NCBI RefSeq assembly: GCF_009828055.1
Contig: NZ_WTYB01000002.1
Span: forward strand, 496,001 to 560,000
Length of the DNA stretch: 64,000 bases
From: Erythrobacter ramosus
Lineage (GTDB): Bacteria; Pseudomonadota; Alphaproteobacteria; Sphingomonadales; Sphingomonadaceae
Reading direction: 5' to 3'
How positions within the stretch are numbered: position 1 is the first letter of the stretch; each line of letters starts with the position of its first letter. Positions 27,223 through 36,796 of this stretch are shown piece after piece. The position numbers and the translations under genes were made by a program. A model generated the notes under the pieces. The model saw nothing but the letters and a program-made list of their open reading frames with translations. It did no database searches and was not told the DNA's origin.

Positions 27223-27738
27223 TCATGCCCCCAGCGGCCCACGCAGCATCCCGACCACGCCGGTGCGACCGACCTCGACCAACCCCAGCTCGCGCATCAA
27301 CGCGATGAAACTGTCGACCTTTTCGGGCGGGCCGGTGATTTCGAAGATGAAGCTCTCGGTCGTGGTGTCGACCGGCCGCGCGCGGAAAATGTCGGCGAGG
27401 CGCAGCGCCTCGACCCGCTTTTCGCCGGTGCCCGTGACCTTGATCAGCGCCAGCTCGCGCTCCACGTGCGGCCCGGCGGTGGTGAGGTCGATCACCTTGT
27501 GCACCGGCACCAACCGTTCGAGCTGCGCTTCGATCTGGTCAATCACCGATGGCGGGCCATTGGTGACGATGGTGATGCGGCTGACGGCGTGATCTTCGGT
27601 GATGTCGGCCACGGTCAGGCTGTCGATGTTGTAGCCGCGCGCGGTGAACAGGCCGGTGATCTTGGCGAGGATGCCCGGCTCGTTGTCGACCATCACGGTC
27701 AGCACATGGCGTTCGGAGGCCGCTTCGGTGATTTTCAT
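27223..27738 (-). CDS. ilvN: Acetolactate synthase small (regulatory) subunit
   Basis: 171 residues. The N-terminal ACT domain starts HVLTVMVDNEPGILAKITGL (11-30) and is followed by NIDSLTVADITED. The C-terminal domain contains ELALIKVTG and FEITGPPEKVDSFIALM. It binds the catalytic subunit IlvB and makes it sensitive to valine. It follows ilvB by 27 bases. Confidence 0.97.
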   Translation of the reverse strand: MKITEAASERHVLTVMVDNEPGILAKITGLFTARGYNIDSLTVADITEDHAVSRITIVTNGPPSVIDQIEAQLERLVPVHKVIDLTTAGPHVERELALIKVTGTGEKRVEALRLADIFRARPVDTTTESFIFEITGPPEKVDSFIALMRELGLVEVGRTGVVGMLRGPLGA

Positions 27739-27765
27739 TGCATGGTTCCCCGTAAAGCAGCGGCC

Positions 27766-29568
27766 TTAGACCAGCGCCTTGGCCTCGTCGTCCATCGTGC
27801 CGTCGACCTTGTCGCCGTACAGCATCATGTCGGTATGCGCCGCGCCTGACGGGATCATCGGCAGGCAGTTGGCATCCTGCGCGACGAGGCAGTCGACAAT
27901 CACGGGGCCGGGATGATCCAGCATCCGCATGATCCCGTCATCCAGATCGCGCTCCTCGGTGATGCGGATGCCCTTCCACCCGTAAGCTTCGGCTAGCTTC
28001 ACGAAATCGGGGAGGCTGTCGGAGTAGCTGTTCGAATAGCGGCTCTCATAGGTCAGTTCCTGCCACTGGCGGACCATGCCCATATATTCGTTGTTGAGGA
28101 TGAAGATCTTGACCGGCAGGCGGTATTGGCTCGCGGTGCCGAGTTCCTGGATGTTCATCTGGATCGAAGCTTCGCCCGCGATGTCGATCACCAGCGCGTC
28201 CGGGTGGCCCAATTGCGCGCCGATCGCGGCGGGCAGGCCGTAGCCCATCGTGCCGAGGCCGCCGCTGGTCAGCCATTTGTTCGGGTCTTCAAATCCGAAA
28301 TACTGCGCCGCCCACATCTGGTGTTGGCCGACTTCGGTGGTGATAATCGGATTGCGGCGGTGGGTGAGGGCGTGGAGCCGCTCAACCGCCTTTTGCGGCA
28401 TGATCATGCCCGGATGCTTCACCGAGCGTTCGGGATAGGCAAGACACTCACGCGCGCGCCAACCGGCGATCCGGGCTTTCCATTCGCCCAGATTGCGCGC
28501 TTGCCGTGCGCCCCACGCCTCGATCATCTGCGCCAGCACCGTGCCACAATCACCGACAATGCCCATGTCGACCGGCACGGTCTTGTTGATCGAGGAGCGG
28601 TCGATATCGATGTGGATCTTCTTGGAGTCCGGCGAGAAGGCATCAAGCCGGCCGGTCACCCGGTCGTCGAAGCGCGCGCCGATGCAGACCATCACGTCGC
28701 ACTTGTTCATCGCCATATTGGCTTCGTAGGTGCCGTGCATCCCGAGCATCCCGAGCCAATCGGGGTGCTGCGAAGGGAAGGCGCCGAGGCCCATCAGCGT
28801 GGACGTGACCGGAGCGCCGGTGATGTCCTGCAACTGGCGCAGCAGGCGGCTCGCCTCCGGGCCCGAATTGATGACCCCGCCGCCGGTGTAGAAGATCGGG
28901 CGCTGAGCATTGGCGATCAGTTCGACCGCTTCGATGATCTGATCGACCGGAGCAACCGTCTGCGGCGCATAGCGATGCGCGCCCGCCCGCGTCAGCGCGC
29001 GGCGTTCCGAGGGGACGGCGATCTGCACGTTCTTGGGGATGTCGATCACGACCGGGCCGGGCCGACCTGTGGTGGCGATCAGGAAGGCTTCCTTGATCGT
29101 GGCGGCCAGATCAGCCGGGTCCTTCACGAGATAATTGTGCTTGGTGCAGTGGCGGGTGATGCCGATCGTGTCCGCTTCCTGAAACGCGTCCGTGCCGATC
29201 AGGCTGGTGGGCACCTGCCCGGTTATGACGACCAGCGGGATCGAATCCATCCACGCGTCGGCGATGCCGGTGATCGCATTGGTCGCGCCGGGGCCGGAAG
29301 TGACCAGCACCACGCCGGGCTTGCCGGTGGAGCGGGCATAGCCCTCTGCTGCGTGAGCCGCGCCTGCTTCATGGCGGACGAGAATGTGGCGGATGCGCTC
29401 ATCGCCGAACAATTCGTCGTAAATCGGCAGCACCGCGCCGCCCGGGTAGCCGAAGACATATTCGACGCCCTGTTCGATCAGGCACTGCACGAGGATCGCC
29501 GCGCCGCTCATGGCGCTGCTATTGTCCGAAGGCCGCTTGGTCGGGGCAGAGTCCGGCTTGCCGGGCAC
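27766..29568 (-). CDS. ilvB: Acetolactate synthase large (catalytic) subunit
   Basis: About 600 residues, a ThDP-dependent synthase. The N-terminal domain has [19 protein letters not shown] with the ThDP-activating glutamate after [18 protein letters not shown]. The C-terminal ThDP motif runs GDG-like from [20 protein letters not shown] to [12 protein letters not shown]. It joins two pyruvates, or pyruvate and 2-oxobutyrate. The start is uncertain: GTG at 29568 has a GGAG eight bases upstream, ATG at 29595 and ATG at 29511 are alternatives. A hairpin with a U-rich tail lies upstream. Confidence 0.95.
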   Translation of the reverse strand: MPGKPDSAPTKRPSDNSSAMSGAAILVQCLIEQGVEYVFGYPGGAVLPIYDELFGDERIRHILVRHEAGAAHAAEGYARSTGKPGVVLVTSGPGATNAITGIADAWMDSIPLVVITGQVPTSLIGTDAFQEADTIGITRHCTKHNYLVKDPADLAATIKEAFLIATTGRPGPVVIDIPKNVQIAVPSERRALTRAGAHRYAPQTVAPVDQIIEAVELIANAQRPIFYTGGGVINSGPEASRLLRQLQDITGAPVTSTLMGLGAFPSQHPDWLGMLGMHGTYEANMAMNKCDVMVCIGARFDDRVTGRLDAFSPDSKKIHIDIDRSSINKTVPVDMGIVGDCGTVLAQMIEAWGARQARNLGEWKARIAGWRARECLAYPERSVKHPGMIMPQKAVERLHALTHRRNPIITTEVGQHQMWAAQYFGFEDPNKWLTSGGLGTMGYGLPAAIGAQLGHPDALVIDIAGEASIQMNIQELGTASQYRLPVKIFILNNEYMGMVRQWQELTYESRYSNSYSDSLPDFVKLAEAYGWKGIRITEERDLDDGIMRMLDHPGPVIVDCLVAQDANCLPMIPSGAAHTDMMLYGDKVDGTMDDEAKALV

Positions 29569-29639
29569 GGGGCAACTCCATCTATTGGATCGCATGAAGC
29601 CAGAAAGGGCCGCACGGACAGGGCGTTAACAACAAAACT

Positions 29640-29666
29640 GGCCCGACGCAGGGGGCGCATCGGGCC
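29640..29666 (-). terminator. Hairpin before ilvB: miaA terminator or ilv attenuator
   Basis: On the reverse strand GGCCCGA pairs with TCGGGCC around a 13-base loop and is followed by AGTTTTGTTGTT. It lies between the miaA stop and the ilvB start, so it could end miaA transcription or act as a conditional terminator of ilvBNC. No clear leader peptide with a run of branched-chain codons was seen. Confidence 0.5.
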
Positions 29667-29709
29667 GATTGATGTCGCCGCTAAAGGTTATAATCTGATA
29701 GGTCAACCC

Positions 29710-30666
29710 TTAATTGCGTAATAATGATGCGAAATACGCGCCCAATTCGATACATTCGGATTCATACCCGAGTGCCACCCGAGGCCATTCCGGCGGGGGT
29801 TGGCGCCGGAACCACGTGAACTGGCGTTTCGCAAAGTTGCGGGTCGCTTGCGCGCCGGCGGCGATCATCGCTTCGTAGGTGACTTCTTCGTAGAGAAACG
29901 CGGCAATCTCGGGCACGCCTATGGCACGCATGACCGGCAAATCGGGGTCAAGCTGGCGGGCGAGCAGGGCTTCGACCTCGGAAATCGCGCCTGCCTCCAG
30001 CATCGTTTCGAACCGCAGGTCGCAGCGCTCATAAAGCCACGGCCGGTCGGGTTCGAGCAGCAGCGGGTAGAGCGTCACCTCGTCGCCGATCCCACCTGCC
30101 TTGGCGAGCTGCCAATCGCCCAGCGTCACGCCGGTCGAGCGTTTCACCTCAAGCGCTCGGGCGATCCGCTGGCGATCTCCCGGATCAAGCTCGGCGGCGC
30201 GCAGGGGGTCTTCCAGCTGGAGCAGCTTGTAAGCCGCATCCTCGGGCAGTGCGCGAACGGCGGCACGCACGGCGGGGTCGATTTCAGGGATCGGGGCGAT
30301 GCCTTCGATCAGCACCTTCACATACATTCCGGTGCCGCCAACCAGGATCGGCACATCGCCCGCCGCATGGCACTTGGCGATTTCGGCCTTGGCCGCTGTC
30401 GCCCATGCGGCGACCGAGCACGCCTCCGCCCCGTCCCAAGCCCCGAACAGGCGATGCTCGATGCCTTCCATCTCATCCTCGGAGGGACGCGCGGAGAGCA
30501 CCTGCAAGTCGGCATAGACCTGCGCGCTATCGGCATTGATGATGACAGGCCGCTGGCCGGTCTCGGCGAGGGCGTGGGCAAGTGCGAGCGCAATCGCGCT
30601 CTTGCCGCTCGCGGTCGGCCCTGCGATGAGCGCGAGCGGTGCTGGTGGAGATACAGGAATGCTCAT
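29710..30666 (-). CDS. miaA: tRNA dimethylallyltransferase
   Basis: 318 residues. The P-loop is LIAGPTASGKSAIA (about 13-26), followed by the family motif NADSAQVYADLQV and ILVGGTGMYVK. The later DPGDRQRIARALEV and RNFAKRQFTWFRRQ complete the core. It adds a dimethylallyl group to A37 of tRNAs reading UNN codons. The start is the ATG at 30666, where the family sequence begins; an upstream extension of the frame runs antisense into serB. The first codon overlaps the serB start codon on the other strand. Confidence 0.96.
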   Translation of the reverse strand: MSIPVSPPAPLALIAGPTASGKSAIALALAHALAETGQRPVIINADSAQVYADLQVLSARPSEDEMEGIEHRLFGAWDGAEACSVAAWATAAKAEIAKCHAAGDVPILVGGTGMYVKVLIEGIAPIPEIDPAVRAAVRALPEDAAYKLLQLEDPLRAAELDPGDRQRIARALEVKRSTGVTLGDWQLAKAGGIGDEVTLYPLLLEPDRPWLYERCDLRFETMLEAGAISEVEALLARQLDPDLPVMRAIGVPEIAAFLYEEVTYEAMIAAGAQATRNFAKRQFTWFRRQPPPEWPRVALGYESECIELGAYFASLLRN

Positions 30667-31543
30667 TGCGCGGCTGATAGCAGAGACGACAGAATGTGAA
30701 ACGCGTCTCGATGCGCTGTCGGGTGCTTTGGCGCAAAGCGGCGTGCCGCTGGAAGCAGCCGCCATGCCCGAAGGCGATGACGGCGTTCTCGAACTACATA
30801 TGGGTGAGGGCGATCCCGCCGCCGTGCTGGCTGCTATCGATGCAGTGTTCGAGCCTGCCGCGATGCTGGTTGCGCGCGGGGCGATCGAAGTGCCGCGGCT
30901 GTTCGTCTCGGACATGGACTCGACCATGATCGGGCAGGAATGCATCGACGAGCTGGCGGATTACGCCGGCTTGAAGCCGCAAATCGCCGCGATCACGGAA
31001 CGCGCGATGCAGGGCGAACTTGATTTCGAAGCCGCGTTGCGGGAGCGGGTGGCGCTGCTCGCGGGTCTGGAGGAAAGCGCGATACATGCCTGCCTTGCTG
31101 ACCGGATCACTGCCACGCCGGGGGCAAAGGTGCTGGTGGCGACACTGGCGGCGCTCGGCACGCGGACGGTGCTGGTGACGGGCGGTTTCCATCACTTTGC
31201 TGATCCCGTGGCAGAGATGCTCGGCTTTCACCGGGTGGTCGGCAACCGGCTTGGGGTCGAAGGCGGCAAGCTCACCGGGGGGCTGATCGGCCCTATCACC
31301 GACAGCGCGGTCAAGGCTGCTGTGTTGCGTGATGAATTGACTGGGCTGGGCGAGGGCGCACATAGCCTCGCCACCGGAGACGGCGCGAATGACATCCCGA
31401 TGATCGAAGCGGCCACCTATGGCTTTGCCTATCGCGCCAAGCCCAAGGCGCGCGCAGCGGCCAATGGGCGTGTCGATGCGGGCGATCTGACGGCGGTTTT
31501 GTGCCTTCTCGGTGTGCCGCGCAGTGACTGGCGTGACGCGTGA
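30659..31543 (+). CDS. serB: Phosphoserine phosphatase
   Basis: 294 residues. After a degenerate N-terminal ACT-like region (about 1-75) comes the HAD phosphatase domain with the nucleophile motif VSDMDSTMIGQECIDE, motif II LVTGGFHHFA, the lysine in SAVKAAVLRDEL and motif III ATGDGANDIPMIEAA. It makes serine from phosphoserine. A GGAG sequence eight bases before the ATG at 30659 supports the start. The gene is divergent from miaA, and the two starts share the sequence ATGCTCAT. Confidence 0.96.
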   Translation: MLIARLIAETTECETRLDALSGALAQSGVPLEAAAMPEGDDGVLELHMGEGDPAAVLAAIDAVFEPAAMLVARGAIEVPRLFVSDMDSTMIGQECIDELADYAGLKPQIAAITERAMQGELDFEAALRERVALLAGLEESAIHACLADRITATPGAKVLVATLAALGTRTVLVTGGFHHFADPVAEMLGFHRVVGNRLGVEGGKLTGGLIGPITDSAVKAAVLRDELTGLGEGAHSLATGDGANDIPMIEAATYGFAYRAKPKARAAANGRVDAGDLTAVLCLLGVPRSDWRDA

Positions 31544-31601
31544 TCGCCACCGGGAACGGGGAGGCGCAAAAAGGGTTTTGTTTGTGATACCGAATCGGTT
31601 A

Positions 31602-31620
31602 TTAACATTGGTGTAAGCAA
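31602..31620. promoter_or_regulatory. Conserved motif upstream of the first COQ4-like gene
   Basis: TTAACATTGGTGTAAGCAA contains the imperfect palindrome TTA-ACA-TTG-GTG-TAA. Its core ACATTGRTGTAAG recurs upstream of the second COQ4-like gene (33243-33256). The distance to the start codon is about 40 bases here and 47 there, so a shared transcription factor site is likely. Confidence 0.5.
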
Positions 31621-31660
31621 GCGGGGCTAAAGCCAGCCCATCTTGAAGGACCGCACTCGC

Positions 31661-32500
31661 ATGACCCAACCCGATCGTGACGCCTACACCCGCATGTTCG
31701 CCGCCGACGGCACCGTGTTGTTGCACCCTGATCGCCCGGCGGCGAAGTATCGCCCGATGCGCGCGGTCCGCAACTTTCGGAAGTTGATGAAAGACAAGGA
31801 AGACACCGCAGCCGTCTTCAAGATTTTCGAATCGCTGCCCTCGAAGGATTTCCTTCCGCGCGTCGCAGAACTTGCCTTGTCCGAGCGCGGTGAAATGCTG
31901 CGGTCAGCCGAGCCAAACCTGCCGGAGATTCTCGACGATCATGCCGCTCTACGCCGCACACCTGCTGGTAGCCTTGCTCATGCCTATTGCGATTTCATGG
32001 AGGCCGAGGGGCTTTCAGCTGCGGGCTTGGTCGCCGAATCCGATCGCGCTGGGCGGCCGCGATACCCTGATCTGATCGAATGGTTCATCAATCGTTCGCG
32101 CGATACGCATGACCTGTTCCACATTCTCACCGGTTATGGCCGCGATGCGCTGGGCGAAGCCAGCGTACTGCTGTTCACGCATGGCCAGTCGCCCAGCCAG
32201 GGCCACCTGCTGATCGGTTATGCTGGTGCCGCCAACATCAAAAATCTGGCCAAGGGCAGCGCCGCGCCGGTGTTTGGTGCCGTGCGCGAGGCGCATCGGA
32301 CCGGCAAGGGTGCGCCGCAGCTCATGGCTCAGCCGATCCGCGAGCTGCTGGCCCGTCCGCTTGACGAGGTGCGCGCCGAAATGCGCATCCCGCAGCCCCA
32401 ACAATATCGCGAATGCCACCGCATCTGGCAGGCCGAGGGGATTGACCCTCACAACCTTCTGGCAAGCAAGTCGGCCGAACCGGAACTGCTCGCTGCTTAA
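31661..32500 (+). CDS. COQ4-like ubiquinone-biosynthesis family protein, paralogue 1
   Basis: 279 residues of the COQ4 family. The key motif is DTHDLFHILTGYGRDALGE (about 148-166), with the HDxxH metal site and a conserved glutamate downstream. YRPMRAVRNFRKLMKDKEDT near the N-terminus and YRECHRIWQAEGIDPH near the C-terminus are shared with paralogue 2 (33304-34101). COQ4 in eukaryotes organises ubiquinone synthesis and has been linked to C1 decarboxylation of the quinone ring; whether the bacterial copies do this is not known. The ATG at 31661 is preferred over a TTG at 31643. Confidence 0.88.
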   Translation: MTQPDRDAYTRMFAADGTVLLHPDRPAAKYRPMRAVRNFRKLMKDKEDTAAVFKIFESLPSKDFLPRVAELALSERGEMLRSAEPNLPEILDDHAALRRTPAGSLAHAYCDFMEAEGLSAAGLVAESDRAGRPRYPDLIEWFINRSRDTHDLFHILTGYGRDALGEASVLLFTHGQSPSQGHLLIGYAGAANIKNLAKGSAAPVFGAVREAHRTGKGAPQLMAQPIRELLARPLDEVRAEMRIPQPQQYRECHRIWQAEGIDPHNLLASKSAEPELLAA

Positions 32501-32509
32501 TTCCTTGCG

Positions 32510-33196
32510 TCATAGCCAGCTGGCGATTTGCTCCAGCGGTTTCTTGACCAATGCATGGGCCGGAACGGTCGCGTCCGGGGCAGGGCGGCCTGCGACGACG
32601 ATCATCACCGGCTTTTCCCATTCGGGCCGTTCGCAAATCCGGCGCAGGAATCCCATTGGGGACGGCGTGTGGGTGAGCGTTGCTACCCCAGCCTCGTGCA
32701 GGGTCGCCAGCAGCAGCCCGCAGGCAATGCCGACGCTTTCATTGACGTAGTAGTTCTGCGTCTCCCCATCCTCGGCGATCCCGCCCTTCCGCTGTGCGAA
32801 GACGACGATCAGATAGGGCGCCGTTTCGAGGAAGGGTTTGTCGGCATCGGTCCCCAAGTCCTTGAGCGCCGAGAGCCATTCCGCGCCTGCCTTGGGCTCA
32901 TCGCCGTCCGCGCCATAGAAGCGCCGCTCCTCAGCCTCCGCCGCTTCGCGGATCGCGCGCTTGCGGTCAGGCGCCGTGATGACGGCGAAATGCCACGGTT
33001 GATGATTGGCGCCCGAAGGCGCGCTTCCGGCAGCGGCAATGGCGGCTTCGATCACGCCGCGCGGGACGGGCGCGTCGGAGAACCAGCGGCAGGTGCGGCG
33101 CTGTTTCAGGCGCTGGGCAAAATCCTGCACGCGCGCAACAGCCTCCTCATCAGACAGATGCGGCAGGGTATATGGCTGGGCGTCATGGGCGTTCAT
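32510..33196 (-). CDS. Nitroreductase family protein (BluB/iodotyrosine deiodinase-like)
   Basis: About 228 residues, FMN nitroreductase fold. The N-terminal FMN contact is RRTCRWFSDAPVPRGVIEAA, followed by SAPSGANHQPWHFAVI. The mid region is AAPYLIVVF-like with NYYVNESVGIACGLLLATLH, and the end is EKPVMIVVAGRPAP. The substrate is unknown. It lies between, and antiparallel to, the two COQ4-like genes and its 5' end faces paralogue 2. A start at 33235 would add 13 residues and place the shared motif at -8. Confidence 0.85.
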   Translation of the reverse strand: MNAHDAQPYTLPHLSDEEAVARVQDFAQRLKQRRTCRWFSDAPVPRGVIEAAIAAAGSAPSGANHQPWHFAVITAPDRKRAIREAAEAEERRFYGADGDEPKAGAEWLSALKDLGTDADKPFLETAPYLIVVFAQRKGGIAEDGETQNYYVNESVGIACGLLLATLHEAGVATLTHTPSPMGFLRRICERPEWEKPVMIVVAGRPAPDATVPAHALVKKPLEQIASWL

Positions 33197-33242
33197 CGGT
33201 GGGCGTGTGACCTCGATCGAGCGGGCAATGGACATTTAACTG

Positions 33243-33256
33243 ACATTGATGTAAGT
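33243..33256. promoter_or_regulatory. Conserved motif upstream of the second COQ4-like gene
   Basis: ACATTGATGTAAGT with flanking TG gives the near-palindrome TGACATTGATGTAA. It matches the motif at 31606-31618 upstream of paralogue 1. It lies between the divergent nitroreductase gene and COQ4 paralogue 2, so one site could serve both genes. Confidence 0.5.
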
Positions 33257-33303
33257 GGCATTTCCTGAACCTAATTCGCGACTCGCGCAAAGGACGTTAC
33301 ACG

Positions 33304-34101
33304 ATGGCCTTCACCGATCTTCCGCTGCTTGCCCCCGAACGCAAGGTGTCGGGCTTCCGGCCGCTCAAGGTGCTGCACCATTTCGGCAAGCTGGTCGATG
33401 ACAAGGAGGACACCGAGCAGGTGTTCCACATCATCGAAGCGACCAAAGGCAGGCGCAGCCTTGCGCAGGCGCGCGATTTCGTCCGATCGACCGAAGGTCA
33501 GCGCTTCCTTGCCGATGGCGTGGATATCCCCGCAATGCTCGATGATCACGCGCGCTGGGCCGATTGCGCGCCGAACAGCGTTGCGGCGCATTACATCGCC
33601 TTCATGAAGCGCGAAGGCCTGTCGGCGGCAGGTCTGGTGGCCGAGAGCCACCGCTGGGCGCCGCCAGAAAGCCTGCCGCGCGATCAGACCCAGTGGTATT
33701 TCGATCGCCAGCGCGACACGCATGACCTGTTCCACGTGCTGACCGGCTATGGCCGCGATGCGCTGGGCGAGGTCAGCTTGCTGGGCTTCTCCTATGAGCA
33801 GAATCACAACACCGGCATCCTGTTCATCGCCTATGCCGGCGCGCGCCAGATCAAGAAGGTGAGCGGCACCAAGGCGCCGATCTTCGCCGCGATCAAGGAA
33901 GGCCGCAGGCTGGGCCGTGCTGCCGCCAAGATTTCGCATCAGGACATTGCAGCGCTGATGCACGAGGATATCGGCGAAGCGCGGGCGCGGCTGAATATCG
34001 GCAAGCCCGAGGTCTATCGCCAGTGTCTTGCGATCCTTGAGGGCGAGGGCATGATGCGGGAGGATTTGACGCTCGGCGGGGCTGGCGCGGAGGCGGCCTG
34101 A
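33304..34101 (+). CDS. COQ4-like ubiquinone-biosynthesis family protein, paralogue 2
   Basis: 265 residues. It keeps the same core as paralogue 1: RDTHDLFHVLTGYGRDALGE with the HDxxH site, and FRPLKVLHHFGKLVDDKEDT at the N-terminus. It diverges in the central segment (DQTQWYFDRQRDTH and NTGILFIAYAGARQIKKV). The two probably arose by duplication, with the nitroreductase gene between them. A separate role in quinone metabolism or in sensing a lipid intermediate is possible but not shown. Confidence 0.9.
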   Translation: MAFTDLPLLAPERKVSGFRPLKVLHHFGKLVDDKEDTEQVFHIIEATKGRRSLAQARDFVRSTEGQRFLADGVDIPAMLDDHARWADCAPNSVAAHYIAFMKREGLSAAGLVAESHRWAPPESLPRDQTQWYFDRQRDTHDLFHVLTGYGRDALGEVSLLGFSYEQNHNTGILFIAYAGARQIKKVSGTKAPIFAAIKEGRRLGRAAAKISHQDIAALMHEDIGEARARLNIGKPEVYRQCLAILEGEGMMREDLTLGGAGAEAA

Positions 34102-34105
34102 GGCT

Positions 34106-34513
34106 TCAGCGCAGTTCCTTGCGGATCACGAGCTTGAGGCCTGACCAGACCTCGTCAATCGCGCAAACCTTGGTGTCGACCAGACCGAGGGGCAGGGCAA
34201 TCTCGCGGATTGTGTCTTCGGTGATGTCGGTTTCGACCTTGGCGGCTTTCTTCGGCCAGCTCACCCAGATCTGACCTTCTGGCGCAATCTGATGCCGCAG
34301 CGCGGTGAGCTGCGTCTCCAGCGCGGCGCGGGTCGTCACGAAGATATGCGCGGCATCGATCCCTTCGGCCGGGTCGGCTACGAAGAACAGTTCGAGCGCA
34401 TATTCGTCGATCTCGTCGATAACATGCTCGGGCATGGCGTCGAACCACACCCGCATCCCGTCACGCAAGTTCAGCTTCTTGACGAGCGGCGTGCCGGAAT
34501 AGCCGGAGGTCAT
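34106..34513 (-). CDS. DUF3052 family protein
   Basis: 135 residues, cytoplasmic. It begins GYSGTPLVKKLNLRDGMRVWF and includes HIFVTTRAALETQL, GQIWVSWPKKAAKVETDITE and the C-terminal DEVWSGLKLVIRKEL, the conserved landmarks of DUF3052. The function is unknown. It starts three bases after the purL stop on the same strand and may be cotranscribed with purL. Confidence 0.88.
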   Translation of the reverse strand: MTSGYSGTPLVKKLNLRDGMRVWFDAMPEHVIDEIDEYALELFFVADPAEGIDAAHIFVTTRAALETQLTALRHQIAPEGQIWVSWPKKAAKVETDITEDTIREIALPLGLVDTKVCAIDEVWSGLKLVIRKELR

Positions 34514-34516
34514 TGC

Positions 34517-36766
34517 TCAGGATTCCATCCACTCGTCGAAGAACCGCTGGTTTGCGGCGCGCAATTCGATGAGCGGGATGCCGAGCACCTGATCACCGCC
34601 CACGGTGCCGATCCGCTGGAAGCCAATCTGCGCCGTGTCCGCATCGCGCGTGCCCTTGGCGAGGGCGGCGTTGAGCGCTGCGACATCGGGGACGGTCACC
34701 AGATAGCGCCCCTGATCCTCACCGAACCACCATTGCGCAGGTGAATAATCGGGATTGCCCGCCAGATCGGCCTCGGCCCCGATGCCGCCTGCGAGCGCCA
34801 TTTCCGCGAGCGCCACGGCAAGGCCGCCGTCGGACAGGTCGTGGACAGCATTGACGAGACCATCAGCAATCAATTCATGGATGATCTCGCCAGCCGTGCG
34901 CTCGACCACCAGATCGGTCGGCGGGGTGCGACCCGCTTCCACGCCTTTGACGACGCGCAGCCACAGCGACTGGCCGAGGTGCGAGCGGGTGGGGTCGGGC
35001 TTGGCCCAGAATTCCGGCCCGACGAGGTAGATCGCATCGCCGGCCTGCTTGAAGTGCATCGTCATCATCTTCGACAGATCGGTGATGATGCCGACGCCGC
35101 CGATAGCCGGGGTGGGCAGGATCGCCGAACCGCCGCCGGTGGCCTTGCTCTCATTGTAGAGCGACACGTTCCCGCTCACGATCGGGAAGTCCAGCATCCG
35201 GCAGGCATCGCCCATGCCTTCGAGCGCGTGGACGATCTGCGCCATGATCTCGGGACGCTGGGGGTTGGCGAAGTTGAGGCAGTTGGTCACTGCCAGCGGG
35301 CGTGCACCAACCGCACAAAGGTTGCGGTAGGCTTCGGCAATGGCCTGCTTACCACCCTCGTACGGATCGGCGAAGACATAGCGCGGGGTGCAATCGGTGG
35401 TGATGGCGAGCGCCTTGCCCGTGCCATGCACTCGCACCACACCCGCGTCCCCGCCAGTCTGGAGCGTATCGGCGCCGACCTGCGAATCATATTGCTCGGC
35501 AATCCAGCGGCGTGAGGCGAGGTCGGGCGAGCCCATCATCGTCAGCAGGTCCGCCGCGATGTCATCGCTCGCGGGCACCTCGCCGAGCGGCTTCACGCCC
35601 GCCCACACCGCGTATTCTTCCTTGGAGAGGTAAGGCCGGTCATAAAGCGGGGCATCGTCGGCGAGCGGATCGAGCGGAATGTCGCACACCACTTCGCCAT
35701 TGAATTCGAGCACCATGTGGCCGGTGTCGGTGACTTCGCCGATCACCGCGAAATCGAGCTCCCACTTCTTGAAGATCGCCTCGGCCATCGGCTCCTTGCC
35801 GGGCTTCAGCACCATGAGCATCCGCTCCTGGCTCTCGCTCAGCATCATTTCATAGGGCGTCATACCGGTTTCACGGCAAGGGACCTTGTTCATGTCGAGC
35901 CGGATGCCCGCGCCACCCTTGGACGCCATTTCGACCGACGACGAGGTCAGGCCCGCCGCGCCCATATCCTGAATGGCGACGATGGCATCGGTCGCCATCA
36001 GTTCGAGGCAGGCCTCGATCAGCAGCTTCTCGGTGAAGGGATCGCCGACCTGCACCGTCGGGCGCTTTGCATCGGCATCTTCGCCGAAGTCCGCGCTCGC
36101 CATGGTCGCGCCGTGGATGCCGTCGCGCCCGGTCTTGCTGCCGACATAGACGATCGGGTTCCCGAGCCCGGTCGCAGCCGAATAGAAAATCTTGTCCTGA
36201 TCAGCCACGCCCACGGTCATCGCATTGACGAGAATGTTGCCATCGTAAGCCGGGTGGAAATTGGTTTCGCCCGCCACGGTCGGCACGCCCACGCAGTTGC
36301 CGTAACCGCCGATGCCCGCAACCACGCCCTGGACCAGATGCTTCATCTTGGGGTGTTCGGGCCGTCCGAACCGCAGCGCATTGGCATTGGCCATCGGCCG
36401 CGCGCCCATAGTGAAGACGTCGCGCAGGATGCCGCCGACGCCCGTCGCCGCGCCCTGATAGGGTTCAATGTAGCTCGGGTGGTTGTGGCTCTCCATCTTG
36501 AAGATCGCCGCCTGCCCGTTGCCAATGTCGATCACGCCCGCGTTCTCACCCGGACCGCAGATCACCCACGGGGCCTCGGTCGGCAACTTTTTGAGGTGCA
36601 GGCGCGAGGACTTGTAGCTGCAATGCTCCGACCACATCACCGAGAAGATGCCAAGCTCCACAAGGTTCGGCTCGCGGCCCAGCGCGTGCAGGACGCGCTC
36701 GTATTCCTCGGGCGAAAGGCCGTGCTGTTCGACGATTTCAGGGGTGATGGTGGTCGACTGGGACAT
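34517..36766 (-). CDS. purL: Phosphoribosylformylglycinamidine synthase subunit PurL
   Basis: 749 residues, the small PurL form that needs PurQ and PurS. Key features are [19 protein letters not shown] near the N-terminus, [34 protein letters not shown], and the second-half repeat [16 protein letters not shown]. It uses ATP and the ammonia from PurQ to make FGAM in purine synthesis. It is followed by the DUF3052 gene. Confidence 0.98.
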   Translation of the reverse strand: MSQSTTITPEIVEQHGLSPEEYERVLHALGREPNLVELGIFSVMWSEHCSYKSSRLHLKKLPTEAPWVICGPGENAGVIDIGNGQAAIFKMESHNHPSYIEPYQGAATGVGGILRDVFTMGARPMANANALRFGRPEHPKMKHLVQGVVAGIGGYGNCVGVPTVAGETNFHPAYDGNILVNAMTVGVADQDKIFYSAATGLGNPIVYVGSKTGRDGIHGATMASADFGEDADAKRPTVQVGDPFTEKLLIEACLELMATDAIVAIQDMGAAGLTSSSVEMASKGGAGIRLDMNKVPCRETGMTPYEMMLSESQERMLMVLKPGKEPMAEAIFKKWELDFAVIGEVTDTGHMVLEFNGEVVCDIPLDPLADDAPLYDRPYLSKEEYAVWAGVKPLGEVPASDDIAADLLTMMGSPDLASRRWIAEQYDSQVGADTLQTGGDAGVVRVHGTGKALAITTDCTPRYVFADPYEGGKQAIAEAYRNLCAVGARPLAVTNCLNFANPQRPEIMAQIVHALEGMGDACRMLDFPIVSGNVSLYNESKATGGGSAILPTPAIGGVGIITDLSKMMTMHFKQAGDAIYLVGPEFWAKPDPTRSHLGQSLWLRVVKGVEAGRTPPTDLVVERTAGEIIHELIADGLVNAVHDLSDGGLAVALAEMALAGGIGAEADLAGNPDYSPAQWWFGEDQGRYLVTVPDVAALNAALAKGTRDADTAQIGFQRIGTVGGDQVLGIPLIELRAANQRFFDEWMES

Positions 36767-36796
36767 GGACAGGGACTCCTTGGGCAGCCCCCTAGA

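Noticed and set aside
28126..29721. A 531-codon open frame on the plus strand opposite ilvB
   Set aside because: Antisense to ilvB with no domain and no ribosome-binding site.
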